64,000 nucleotides of DNA from Blepharisma japonicum (lineage: Eukaryota; Ciliophora; Heterotrichea; Heterotrichida; Blepharismidae). Below are positions 19,035 through 32,561 of the stretch, in pieces. Under the pieces are notes generated by a model that was given only the letters and a program-made list of their open reading frames with translations, was not told the origin of the DNA and did no database searches. Position 1 is the stretch's first letter; every line of letters starts with the position of its first letter. The position numbers and the translations under genes were made by a program. The stretch is from NCBI GenBank assembly GCA_949751835.1, contig CATKHK010000055.1:186001-250000 (forward strand). Reading direction: 5' to 3'.

Positions 19035-21728
19035 TTAAAATTCATCATCCCAGTGAGGCGGTGGAGTTCTTGATCTTAACTTGCGGGTATCTACAACTTC
19101 TTTTCCATCTTCACGCTTCATAAAAGTAAAAATGTCTCTTGGATTTCTTAGTTCTCTGGCAATTTCAGTATCCAAACTTTCAAGCTTTGGAACGTGAGGG
19201 GCTGGAATTTGTTTTCCGAGTAAAGCATCCCAATCCAATCCTTCAAACCATTTGTGTGCTTTAATTGTTTCATAAGTCCCTCTCATTGCTGGATTTTTAT
19301 TTAAAAGGAGCTCAATCATCGGTGCAGCCTTTAAATTTTGTCCAACAAAATTTGGATAGGATAGGCGCCTTTCTAGCACTTTTTCATAGATCCTATACGG
19401 ATCTTCCTCTTCTTCTCCAAATGGTACTCCTCCACACAAAAATTCATAAATCATAATTCCAACAGTCCAATAGTCAGCAGCCAGCCCATATCCTTTTCCA
19501 AGAATGACTTCTGGTGCCATATAATGAGGTGTTCCTACGACTGTATAAGTTCTGCTACTCACAAATTTGGCTGTCCCAAAATCTATCATTTTGGGGTATC
19601 CATCTTCATCAATCATGATATTTTCTGGCTTGAGATCTCGGTAAATTATTTTTCTTTCATGAAGGTGTTCAAGCATCAGCATAATGCATCCAGCATAAAA
19701 TCTGGAATACTCATTATTCAGAATATTTAAAATTCGCAAAACATCAAATAAATCTTTTCCCCTTACAAATTCAATTAAAAAGTAGATTCTATCAGCATCT
19801 TTAAGGGTTTTCACAAGCTTCATGATTAAAGGATGATCAATTTGTAGCAGAATCTTTCTTTCTAAAATCAAGTTATCGTAGATTTCATATGCCTGTATTT
19901 TGGTTCTAGGAACCGTTTTCAGCGCATATGGAGTTTTTGTTTTTTTATTAACAGATAAATAAACTGTGCCGAACATTCCTTTGCCAAGTCCTTTCACAAT
20001 GCAAAGGTCATCTAATACAACAGAGTCGTTTTGCAATTCAATCCTCTTCATTAATTGGTTTCGAATTCCTTCATCAATAAGGCTGATAAAGGCTTGTCTG
20101 TCAAGCACCCAACATGATGCATTTCCTCTTGCGATTACAGTGGCTGTCCGATTTTCGTTGTGAATGATAGATCTCTCTCCAAAAAAGTCATGCTTAATAA
20201 TTGTTCTTATTAACGTCCCATCTTTAAATATATCAACTTGCCCTTCTTTTACTATATAAAAAGAGTCTCCTATATCATCTTGTCTAAAAATTGCGTCTTG
20301 ATCATGATACTCTTTTACCCTTAAAACCGCAGCTATGGCTTCTAACTTCTGAGAAGGCAAAGCTCTTAATAGCTGCACTCTTCTTAAAATCCCTACAACT
20401 TCATTATGATTGGAAATCGATGAAAGCGGCCCTCCAATGCTTGCTTCCAGTTCTTCCCATGTGATTTCTGCTATAGTAGTTTCTCCTTGAGCGACATACT
20501 CTGCGTCATAAACTAAATTATTTGAGATTTCGCTGTCACCATCTCCAACACAATCAAATACCTCAATTGATTTTGTGCCACCCTTAGTTGTTAACTTTCC
20601 TTGAAGAACAACCCAAATCTTTTCTTTTTTGGGGGTCCCTCTGCGTATTATAACTTGCGAATCTTGATAAGAAGTTATATGCATTTTTCCAATAATAACT
20701 TCAACCTGAACGTTGGTCAGGCATTTCAAGTATCGGCTTTGGTTAAGAGCAATCCTTTGAGAATTCCTATATAGAAGTTGTTGGAGTTCTCCACCTAGCA
20801 CTTTTTGTAAACTTTCTCTGCCAATTGAAAGAACTTTTACCTTGGTTATTGCAGTTACTGTTGCAGTCCTGACAGTATCATAAAGTAATGCCTGCTCTCC
20901 AAAGAATTCGCCTCTTCCCAACTGTCTTATTTCGCTTCCTTTGAATGTGCAACTTACAGTGCCGAGTTTGATTATATACATCAAGTCCCCTGGGTCTCCT
21001 TCTGTAACGATTTTTTGGCCTGGGGAGTATTCCATAGGAACCATCACAGCAAGCAATGATTCTTTTTGATCATCAGTAAGCAAATTCAGGATAGGGATGC
21101 TCTCTAAAAACTGCTTATTTTCTTCATATTTTCTTGCATTTACTGATTCGACCGCAGATCTGAAAGCTTGTCTGCCAATACCCCATAGTCTTGCCCTTTC
21201 TATAGTTTTAATTGTAGCAGTTCTAACTGAATCGTGCAAGAGAGCAAGCTCTCCAAAACATTTGCCTTTACCAAGAAAGCCCTTTGATTGTCCATTAACT
21301 ATAATTTCAACTCTTCCTGCAGAAATAATAAAAAAATTGTTCCCTGACTGGCCTTGCTCAAATACAAATTCTCTGGGGCCCATTTCATAAAATTTCATTT
21401 GTTCAATTACCAATTCAACATTTTGCCGTGGCAAACTGTTGAATAGTGAGTGTGTTAAAAGAGCTTCTCGGATTTCTTCTTTTTCGCGGTCTGTTTTAGG
21501 CTTTTCTGTGACCACTGCAGTGGCAGCGTCAACATCTTCTGGTCCAATTCGTCTTCTATTATCTGCAACGGGTGCCTTCTTTTTAATGTTTTTACGACCT
21601 AGTTGGGTTTCATCTTTAGTTTCTTCTTTAGCAATTTTCGGTAATGCAGGATGAGATGGTATTTGTGATAAATCAGTTTCTTGAACTTTTGGATTTTTAA
21701 CTTTGGACTTCGATACACAGCTACCCAT
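19035..21728 (-). CDS. PKG: cGMP-dependent protein kinase with four cyclic-nucleotide-binding domains
   Basis: 897 aa, intronless, no TGA. MGSC at the N-terminus is a potential myristoylation/palmitoylation site, suggesting membrane location. Four cNBD-like folds follow: A (about 95-205, FGELALLHDSVRTAT), B (about 210-325, FGEQALLYDTVRTAT), C (about 330-445, degenerate, lacking the FGE..RTA cassette) and D (about 455-570, FGERSIIHNENRTAT). The kinase spans about 585-840: GLGKGMFGTVY, YRDLKPENIMID, DFGTAKF, GTPHYMAPEV. Four cNBDs with a degenerate third is the alveolate (Apicomplexa/ciliate) PKG layout. D has Ser-Ile in place of Ala-Leu in the cassette. Likely effector of cGMP signalling in secretion or ciliary motility, by analogy. 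Confidence 0.93.
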   Translation of the reverse strand: MGSCVSKSKVKNPKVQETDLSQIPSHPALPKIAKEETKDETQLGRKNIKKKAPVADNRRRIGPEDVDAATAVVTEKPKTDREKEEIREALLTHSLFNSLPRQNVELVIEQMKFYEMGPREFVFEQGQSGNNFFIISAGRVEIIVNGQSKGFLGKGKCFGELALLHDSVRTATIKTIERARLWGIGRQAFRSAVESVNARKYEENKQFLESIPILNLLTDDQKESLLAVMVPMEYSPGQKIVTEGDPGDLMYIIKLGTVSCTFKGSEIRQLGRGEFFGEQALLYDTVRTATVTAITKVKVLSIGRESLQKVLGGELQQLLYRNSQRIALNQSRYLKCLTNVQVEVIIGKMHITSYQDSQVIIRRGTPKKEKIWVVLQGKLTTKGGTKSIEVFDCVGDGDSEISNNLVYDAEYVAQGETTIAEITWEELEASIGGPLSSISNHNEVVGILRRVQLLRALPSQKLEAIAAVLRVKEYHDQDAIFRQDDIGDSFYIVKEGQVDIFKDGTLIRTIIKHDFFGERSIIHNENRTATVIARGNASCWVLDRQAFISLIDEGIRNQLMKRIELQNDSVVLDDLCIVKGLGKGMFGTVYLSVNKKTKTPYALKTVPRTKIQAYEIYDNLILERKILLQIDHPLIMKLVKTLKDADRIYFLIEFVRGKDLFDVLRILNILNNEYSRFYAGCIMLMLEHLHERKIIYRDLKPENIMIDEDGYPKMIDFGTAKFVSSRTYTVVGTPHYMAPEVILGKGYGLAADYWTVGIMIYEFLCGGVPFGEEEEDPYRIYEKVLERRLSYPNFVGQNLKAAPMIELLLNKNPAMRGTYETIKAHKWFEGLDWDALLGKQIPAPHVPKLESLDTEIARELRNPRDIFTFMKREDGKEVVDTRKLRSRTPPPHWDDEF

Positions 21729-24929
<3,201 letters not shown>

Positions 24930-25431
24930 GTTAATAAAATCCTTTAAAACTAAATGTGGCTTTAGAGCATTTATGAATTTATTTTATGCTTTAGTGCAAA
25001 ATTGATTTTTTATAAAAATAATTATTTCTTAAATATTGTTTAACTATTGCATTTTATCTGCTTTAGATCTTTATCTAAATGATGCAAGGCTCAACTTATA
25101 TCTTCATATATTTTATTATTAATAATTCTTAGATATCCCACTACTATTTATGCTATTTTTATATCACTTATATTTAAAAGCTCTTCAATTATGTTTATAA
25201 TTTTTTAAAATCCTGTGGATTCTATGTAATGAGCATGTGTGAGTACAGTATATGTGGCAATAGCTGTTACCTAAGTCAATTTGATATTTTATCTTAAATT
25301 TTAAGCTGAAATCACATAGCAACTGCTATTAAGACAACATCCCACAGGCTATGCAGCCACATTATGAGCAGAATTTATATAAAACGATTTAGTTGATCCG
25401 GTCTCATAACTTTGCATAACTGCCAAAACAC
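24930..25431. other. Intergenic region between alpha-tubulin and the PLAC8 gene
   Basis: About 500 bp. Somewhat less AT-rich at 25210-25400, with a 7-bp complementary pair (CCTGTGG / CCACAGG), but no RNA family recognised. Confidence 0.35.
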
Positions 25432-25767
25432 ATGGCTGGAATATTAAATATTAAAATGTCAGAGTGGAAAGCAAAATTTTGTGACTGTACTCAAGCTCTA
25501 CCTGTTTGTTGTATTGCATGCCACAGTACAGCAATTATGCAAGGAATTACAGCATATGAAATGGGAAAAGGAAACGGATGCAGTGAGTGCTGTTTAGTAT
25601 ATTGCCTAGGGTGTATCGGTGCCGCTATGAATAGAAACGCTGTAAGAGCACAATATGGGCTCAGTGGAAATTGCTTCGTTGATTGCCTGCTTTACTGTTT
25701 TGGATGCGGAGTTTGTATGGCAACCCAAGAATTTAGGGAGGTTTATAAGAGAAATTCAGGCCAATAA
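25432..25767 (+). CDS. PLAC8-domain Cys-rich protein
   Basis: 111 aa, intronless. A PLAC8 (Cys-rich) domain fills the protein: WKAKFCDCTQ near residue 13, then ALPVCCIACHSTAIMQG, YCLGCIGAAMNRNAVR, and YGLSGNCFVDCLLYCFGCGV, the usual CCxxxxC and YGI.G-C..D.....C sequence order. Plant and fungal members act in metal handling or cell-size control; animal members are varied. The two Cys-rich hydrophobic stretches could associate with membranes. A second in-frame ATG is at codon 9 (MSEWKAKF), and could be the real start. Function here not predictable. Confidence 0.85.
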   Translation: MAGILNIKMSEWKAKFCDCTQALPVCCIACHSTAIMQGITAYEMGKGNGCSECCLVYCLGCIGAAMNRNAVRAQYGLSGNCFVDCLLYCFGCGVCMATQEFREVYKRNSGQ

Positions 25768-26917
25768 ACAATAAACGATAAATAGCTAAATAGCTAAAAT
25801 AGTAAAAATTAAGAAGTTTAAACTTAAATAAAAATTAGAATTATTTGGAAGGCATGAATTTCTAGAGATGAGAAAGTAATATTAATAATTTTACAGTTTT
25901 CACTGGACATTATTAAGCAATTAAGCTAATAATTCATAAGAATTTAATTACAATAATTTGTGTTTATAATACTTCTTTGCATATAAAAACACCCTTTGAT
26001 CAATAATTTTTGACTCAAATTAACTGTAAACATACTATTTGTTATTAAATATATAACTATCCAATAAATAAATAAATATGAGTTGCACAAAGATAATATT
26101 TTTATTTCTTATTTTGTGAGCTATTTTTGAAGGAGCTAAATCTTGATAGTTCCTCATTCTCATATTGATCCTTACTGAAAAGAAACTTTAACTCTTACTA
26201 TCATAAAAAGTTTCATAATTTAAAATGTGAAGGTAAAGAAAATTATTTCTGTCTAATTAAGAGTGATTTAAATTAAAATAGCACTGAAATCATCTTAAGA
26301 AAAGTTAACAATGCTGAAAATGAAAATGAGAATTACTATTAATGCTAATTTTTATATATGTTAGCGTTACAATGTATATAAGATTAAAAAGCAAAACATC
26401 TATATAGAAATTCATTACAAAAATCTTTAAATTATTTTAATACAACAGATTTGCTAACTTTTATCTATTAGAAGTTTTTCCTTATTACTCATTTAACCAT
26501 AGGATATTTAGCTTTGTACTATGCTTTAAAAGCCTTAATAAATCACATTTTTACGTAAAAAAGACTAATTATTTACTTCTTAAAATGTTTCTAAAGCATA
26601 ACAATAATATTTTATTCAATTTCTAAAATATAATAAATTTTAAATCCAAGTAATTGAGATAAAGATATCAGCTCTTTTAGATTATTCATCCCTTGATTAT
26701 TAGACTAAACTCTTCTTAATATTTATTTTGCTAATTTATTTGCTTGGCTTAATATAATAGGGCAATTTTAGAAATGATGATATCTAGTTCTTTTTTTTAA
26801 AATTAAGAGAAACTCTTTTAAATTTTTGATGAGATTTTATTGAAACTCAAATATTTAAATATTCTGAAAAAAATATTGATCAGCATTATCTATAATATAA
26901 AAGAATTATCATTATAT
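25768..26917. other. AT-rich intergenic region
   Basis: About 1.15 kb of very AT-rich sequence with dense stop codons in all frames. No gene, RNA or repeat supported. Confidence 0.5.
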
Positions 26918-28129
26918 ATGGAAGGCGCTTTAAAAACAGGCTGGATTGAAAAGAGATCGCATTATCTTAAAAAGTGGAGAAAGAGATGGCTAGTTCTCAA
27001 CGAAACCTCCATTTCTACATATAAACATCCAGAGTCCACAGCAACTCCCACAGCAAATATCAGCATTAATTCCATTGTAGAAGCTGGCCCTTGGGATCAA
27101 GAAAATAACAGAGAATTTTGTTTCAAAATTGCAACCCCATCGAGACAGTACATCATTTCTACTAATTCCTCTTCAGACTTAGGAGGCTGACTAGATCTAA
27201 TTACAAGTGCTATGAATTCCCCAAAAAACTCAACAATTTTGAGTATCTCAAATTTCCAAGAGCGCAAAGCCTTAAGCGATATTTCTTTAATTTCTGTCTT
27301 TTCCAAAATTAAAGAAATTTTAAATAATCGAGAGCAAGATCTCAGTCAAGAGATTGACAACTTGTATGAAAACCATATAAAAATAGCAGAAATTGAGCAA
27401 TTAAAAATTAATCAAATCTTGGAATCAGAAACCAAAAGTTACGAAAAATTCGAAAATATTATGAAATCGAATAAACCAGCTGTACATAAAATTAGACTTA
27501 TTCAGGCTATAAAGAGAAATAACTTAATGTTCAAAGACTTTGATAACGAAGCAGAAACTCAATTTAGTTTTGCAATTCCTGACGAAGGGCTTAAAAAATT
27601 AATATCTTCATCAACACGTGTAAGGCTTGATAATCCACTTGAAGATAAAATAAGAAGAACAACAATAACAAGGGCACTTAAATGGAGGTACACTGGCGAA
27701 CGTATCGATGCACTAACTTTTACAGCTTCCGAGCCTATAAAGCTAACTGGAGTTGGCATCTGTGCTCCTTATAAAGCTGGAGGAGTTACAACGGTAAAAG
27801 ATTTTCAAGTAATTAAAGGAAATTATACAGGCTCATCATCTGTTTATCGTCATCCTCAAAGCATTGTAATTGAATATAACTCTGATGAATCAGTCTTCAA
27901 AATTGTTATGGATTGCCCAATATCAATTTCAAAAAATCACAAATACACAGTGATGTTTTGTATAGAAGGGTCTCATACTTATAAATGTGTCGATTGCATG
28001 CAATCTGTGACGGGGCCAGGGCATATTCGATGGGATTTTGAAAATACAACTTTTTCTCAAAGTCATCAAAATAATCGCTGTGATACAATTTGCGGGCCAA
28101 TAGCTGATTTTTATTATATAGTTGATTAG
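26918..28129 (+). CDS. PH domain + coiled coil + PHR domain protein
   Basis: ATG 26918 (MEGALKTGW), TGA at 27188-27190 read as Trp, TAG at 28127-28129; 403 aa. Residues 1 to about 100 are a PH domain: GWIEKRSHYLKKWRKRWLVL opening and a C-terminal helix with the conserved Trp, here encoded by UGA (LGGWLDLITSAM). A helical linker (about 125-210) follows. Residues about 250-403 form a PHR domain (PAM/Highwire/RPM-1, BTBD type): RYTGERIDALTFTASEPIKL, GVGICAPY, YTVMFCIEG and SVTGPGHIRWDFE. PH domains bind phosphoinositides; PHR domains bind protein partners. The combination suggests a membrane-recruited adaptor. Upstream in-frame sequence before ATG 26918 is AT-rich and unlike coding DNA. Confidence 0.85.
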
Positions 28130-28624
28130 AAATTAATTAAATATGCCTTATATTCTAATTATATTTATAAATTGACAAAGGCAAGAAGCTCTTATCACTA
28201 AAATAAAAACTTAGTCTACTCAGCTGATCATAACAAGGTTTGTGCTCCTGTTAAATGTTATTTATGAAAACAGCCATAATTTTGCATAATTTTTGGATGT
28301 CTTAGAATTTTGAATACTAGGTAATCATATAAAAGTTTTAGCTCATTTGAACAGATAATTAAAATAAGAAGCAGCTATAATTAAATTAAATTCATGTTGC
28401 GTTTTATATCGTTTTTATAAAAAAATGGTTTCCGTGCTCTGAGAATAGTCATTATTTTTAAATTATTTATCAGATATTTACAAGGATTTATAAAATATCA
28501 TGATGAGACAATTTTATCAAGAATAAGTATTATGATATCGGAGTAATTTCTTTTTGAAACTCTCCATCTAAAAGGTCTGCCTGGTATAAAATTCTTGTTT
28601 TTTATCATTTTTTAATATATAACA
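28130..28624. other. Intergenic region, AT-rich
   Basis: About 495 bp between two plus-strand genes; nothing supported beyond a probable terminator/promoter role. Confidence 0.4.
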
Positions 28625-29842
28625 ATGGAGTCAAATTATGTAAGAGTCGGTGGAAAATACGTTCTACGGAAAAGAATAGGCGGAGGCTCATTTGGAGATA
28701 TTTTTTATGGATCAAATTTGGAAACTCAAGTTGATGTTGCAATAAAACTAGAAAGTTTAAATACAACCCCACCTCAGCTTATAAATGAAGCTAAAATAAT
28801 TAGAAGTCTAAAAGGAGAAGGAATTCCAAACGTCTACTGATCAGGGTCTGAGGGTAATTATAACATCATGGTTATGGAGCTTTTAGGATCTTCCTTAGAA
28901 GACGCTTTCGCAGCAAATGACCGAAGAATATCGACAAAATCTGCTTGCATGATGTGCGATCAAATGTTGCAGAGGATAGAAATTGTCCACAATCAAGACT
29001 ATATCCACAGAGATATCAAACCAGAAAATTTTTTATTCGGATTGAATGAAAAAGAAAGCCTAATTTATATTATCGATTTCGGACTTTCAAAAAAATACAG
29101 AGAAAGCAAAACAAAGCAGCATATTCAATACAAAGATAAAAAGAGCTTGACAGGAACTGCAAGATATGCATCTTTAAATGCACATCAAGGGATAGATCAA
29201 ACGAGAAGAGACGATTTAGAAGGAATCATATATGTTTTCATATATTTTCTAAAAGGAGCTTTGCCTTGGCAAGGACTACACATAAAAAATAAAACCGAAA
29301 AGTACAACAAAATAATGAATACAAAAATGAACACAAGCGTGGGAGAATTATGCAAAGGTTGCCCTACTGAAGTAGTAGTTTTACTTAATTACTGCAAAGC
29401 ACTGAGATTTGAAGAAAACCCTAATTACAATTATATGAGAGAACAAATTGCATCAATTTCAAGAAAAGAAAATTTTCAACTTGATTTGGTATTTGAATGA
29501 AGCAAGTTTAACCAAGGACGAAACTCGGTAAAAAAAGCCGAAATCGAGGAAATTGAAGCTCCGGTGCAGAAAGGAAAAAAGACCAAAAAAATAAGAAAAA
29601 AGCAAGAAAAAGGCAAAAGTCCAAAAAATATAGAAACTGAGAAGAAAATAGAACCTCTGCAAATTGAAGTTAAAGACGATGATTGCGAAACTGTAGTTGG
29701 TCATAGGTGACCAGAATTTTTCGATCGTGAAAAGATATTCAGTTTTCGACAAAAGCAGGAGCCAGACAGCTTTCCAATAAAAATGGAAACAGAAGAAACA
29801 GATGCAATAGAAAGAGATCAAAGCCTTTGCTTAATGTTTTAA
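28625..29842 (+). CDS. CK1: Casein kinase 1 family protein kinase
   Basis: 405 aa, reading TGA at 28838, 29498 and 29708 as Trp. The kinase domain covers residues about 8-285 with CK1 signatures: IGGGSFGDIFYG, VAIKLE, IPNVYW (Trp by UGA, conserved in CK1), MVMELLGSSLED, HRDIKPENFL, IDFGLSKKY and LTGTARYASLNAHQGI (the CK1-specific SIN-like segment replacing APE), then GALPWQGL. The C-terminal tail, from about residue 295, is unusually basic (KKTKKIRKKQEKGK) and could carry a nuclear signal. The three UGA positions give a full-length kinase without any intron. It ends 76 bp from the convergent PLAA gene. Confidence 0.95.
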
Positions 29843-29918
29843 GCATGTAATTAAGTATCAAGGAAAATAATCTTTTATGTATATTTATATCAAAATTAAG
29901 GGAAATATGGTAGATAAG

Positions 29919-32123
29919 CTAGTTAAAAATAGTCATTAATTCTTGCTTGCATTCATTAGCCTTACCATTGCAAGATTTAGAGCTAATAACACCATCCAAT
30001 CCTAACTGTCTCGATATATCAACTAACTCACTATTGATGCCGCCTCCTGCTAAAATATTTCCTACTGCACAAAATGCTCTGAATTGGCTTTCCATTTCTC
30101 CTTCTGCAGTTATAAACTCCATCAATGCTGAGAGCACTTGGATTTTCCCTTCATTTTCCTTCTCTGCAATCAAATCAACTGAAAAATTGAACAGCAAAGT
30201 TACCAACCCAAGCCTTACATTGTTATTAGTGTTATCAATATGCGCTAAAACTGCATCTAGAACTGACTCCCTTCTGTGAGAAATCATTGAATGAGAAGTG
30301 TTTCCATAAAATAAATTGCAAAGAAGCTTTAGACCTGTAATTAAAATTGGGTTTTCTTGAGAACGGGAAATCTGTGCAGTGATTACTGCTAAATGTCGAG
30401 CGCCGTGGTCTGCCCCTTTGAACATCTCTTGAGCGGAGTTGTGGAGGAGAGAGATCCTGAATAAATCAAAGACCGGGAATATGTTTTCTCTTGGCCAATT
30501 TATGAGTTTTAGAAGTAAATCTGTATCTTTATATGTAAGAGATGTTTGTTTATAATCTTTTGGGTTTCCTAATGCTTGGGCAATCCTATCAAGCTCTCTT
30601 AGTTCTGCTTCATTGAGTTGATGTGGAGCAACAAGATTTGAATTAAATTCTTTAATTTTATTGATGATTGGCTGGATATTAAAAGTGTCAAAGTAGATAG
30701 GAGCTTGCTGAGGGAAAAATCTGTTGGAAATCTGCCTAACTTGAGGCGCAGCAGGTGCACTGTTATAGCTAGGCTGAGCATTACTCATAATAAATTTGGT
30801 TATTTCACTTACATATTCTTTATTCAGCCCTTCTCGAGCAATAAATTTTTCAGCAGTTTCCAAAGGATTGTCAGCATTATTATAAGGCATTTTTCTCATA
30901 ACCCCATCTCCTAATTCTACATCAAAAACGTAGTCATAGTCCCCAGCCTTAAACAGTCTATCTCCATCATAATGCTTTTTCGAAGGATTCTTTCCAGATG
31001 CCCCTTGGCCGACAACCTCGCCAATTCTTTCCCAAAACTCACCTTCCACATGCCAAACGTAAGCTTCAGGAACTCCAAAATTATTAAAAACTTGGACATC
31101 TCCTTCCTTTTTCCCTTTTATATTAGAAATATCGTTAATCGACTGCATTTTGTCAATATCCATTGCAGCTTCATCTTTTGGCACTTCTGTGCATTTCTTA
31201 TTGTATTCTTCAATTTCTTCTGGTGATGCAACTCTTGGCCTATCTCTTGTAAAGACTCTTATAAAGCAATCAGCACCAGCAGTAATTATATCATCTTCAA
31301 AATTCATTGCCACATCCCAAATACTATTTGGATGAATAATAGAATCGATTTCCCTTCCATTTGCCCAAACCTTAACAGTCCTATCATCACTTCCAGAAAT
31401 GATTTCCCCATTATTCAATAATTTTGCACAAAACACAAATCCTTGATGCCCCATATATGTATTTACCAATCTTCCATCAATAGTGAATTGTTTTATTGTA
31501 TTATCATTAGAACAGGTCATAATTCCAAAATTCTCAGAGAATGAAATTTCTCTAATTAAATCGTTATGAGCTTGAATTGATCTTATGAATTCTCCTGATT
31601 TACTCCAAAAATTAAGTTTTCCATTTTGTGATGCAGTGAGGATTGCATATTGGGTATTTTTTACACAGACTCCATAAGTATGCTTTTCGTTCCCTAACAC
31701 AGATAAGCAATTTCCTGTTGTAATATCCCAGATTCTTGCTGTGGCATCCCATGAGCCTGACAATAGAACATTCTCATTCACATCTAATGAGCAAACTACA
31801 TTTGAGTGCCCAATAAAGTTCCTTACATTGGAAGACGTGAAATCTGAGTGGACTATTTGCCCTAATTTATCGCCTGAGAAGAATGATTGTCCGTCATTTG
31901 CAAAGGCACATGAGTAAATATAAGAAGTGTGATGATTGTAATGCTGAAGAGGCTCATACTTGCCTTGATTGAGTTTTGATAGAAAGAGCTGAGTGTCTAA
32001 GCCTCCAGAGAGCAAAAGGTCATTGTAAAGTGATAAACATCTGACGGTTCCGCTATGAATCTGTAAGGACTGCGCTAAAGTGTAGTTTTCAAGAGTTGAG
32101 GAAAGAGATGACATATTTTCCAA
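29919..32123 (-). CDS. PLAA: PLAA / Ufd3 / Doa1, ubiquitin-binding Cdc48 adaptor
   Basis: 734 aa, TAG stop at 29919, intronless, no TGA. Three domains in the family order: seven WD40 repeats (about 15-295; SGSWDATARIWD, SGSDDRTVKVW), a PFU ubiquitin-binding domain (about 345-445; WERIGEVVGQGASG, YDYVFDVELGDG) and a C-terminal PUL armadillo domain (about 465-734; INKIKEFNSNLV, KLINWPRENIFPVFDLFR). The PUL domain binds the Cdc48/p97 C-terminus. Known roles are ubiquitin homeostasis, ribophagy and endosomal sorting. Length matches yeast Ufd3 (about 715 aa). Confidence 0.96.
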   Translation of the reverse strand: MENMSSLSSTLENYTLAQSLQIHSGTVRCLSLYNDLLLSGGLDTQLFLSKLNQGKYEPLQHYNHHTSYIYSCAFANDGQSFFSGDKLGQIVHSDFTSSNVRNFIGHSNVVCSLDVNENVLLSGSWDATARIWDITTGNCLSVLGNEKHTYGVCVKNTQYAILTASQNGKLNFWSKSGEFIRSIQAHNDLIREISFSENFGIMTCSNDNTIKQFTIDGRLVNTYMGHQGFVFCAKLLNNGEIISGSDDRTVKVWANGREIDSIIHPNSIWDVAMNFEDDIITAGADCFIRVFTRDRPRVASPEEIEEYNKKCTEVPKDEAAMDIDKMQSINDISNIKGKKEGDVQVFNNFGVPEAYVWHVEGEFWERIGEVVGQGASGKNPSKKHYDGDRLFKAGDYDYVFDVELGDGVMRKMPYNNADNPLETAEKFIAREGLNKEYVSEITKFIMSNAQPSYNSAPAAPQVRQISNRFFPQQAPIYFDTFNIQPIINKIKEFNSNLVAPHQLNEAELRELDRIAQALGNPKDYKQTSLTYKDTDLLLKLINWPRENIFPVFDLFRISLLHNSAQEMFKGADHGARHLAVITAQISRSQENPILITGLKLLCNLFYGNTSHSMISHRRESVLDAVLAHIDNTNNNVRLGLVTLLFNFSVDLIAEKENEGKIQVLSALMEFITAEGEMESQFRAFCAVGNILAGGGINSELVDISRQLGLDGVISSKSCNGKANECKQELMTIFN

Positions 32124-32561
32124 TTATAATTTAAATAACAAAAATCTCGTGAAGTAAGGTAATAGAAATGAAGAAATCTGTAAATCCAATAAGTTTAATA
32201 AATTTATATATCTTAATTTGAAATTAAAAATGATAAAGAGAAGAAGTTTAAAAGCTTAATGGAAATTAAAGATATGGGGATTATGTAATGATTTTTTCGC
32301 ATTTATCAGCATTATTGTTTCAGATTCACACAAAAAATTTAGCATATCATAAAAGATTTATAGATAAGAGTGAACGGTTATAGGTAAAAAAAAATGAAAT
32401 GCTATGCTGATTTTTAAAACTTCAGTCAATTTATGCTCCTTATGAGCTTTGATCGATTTTTTGCAAAACACTTTGGATATGTTGTAAAAGTCTTATTTAA
32501 ATCAACTTAACTCATTAAATGCAAAAAAGTAATAATTCTACTCCTTATTTAATCCGGCCAA
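32124..32561. other. Intergenic region between divergent genes
   Basis: About 440 bp, AT-rich; promoters of the PLAA and MAPKKK genes expected. No other feature seen. Confidence 0.4.

Noticed and set aside
25210-25400. Possible structured RNA with CCTGTGG / CCACAGG pairing
   Set aside because: Only 7 bp pair, inner sequences do not extend the stem, and no RNA family motif is seen.
29459-29821. Minus-strand frame of 120 codons opposite casein kinase 1 tail
   Set aside because: Phe/Leu/Ser-rich shadow of the basic Lys/Glu-rich CK1 C-terminus.
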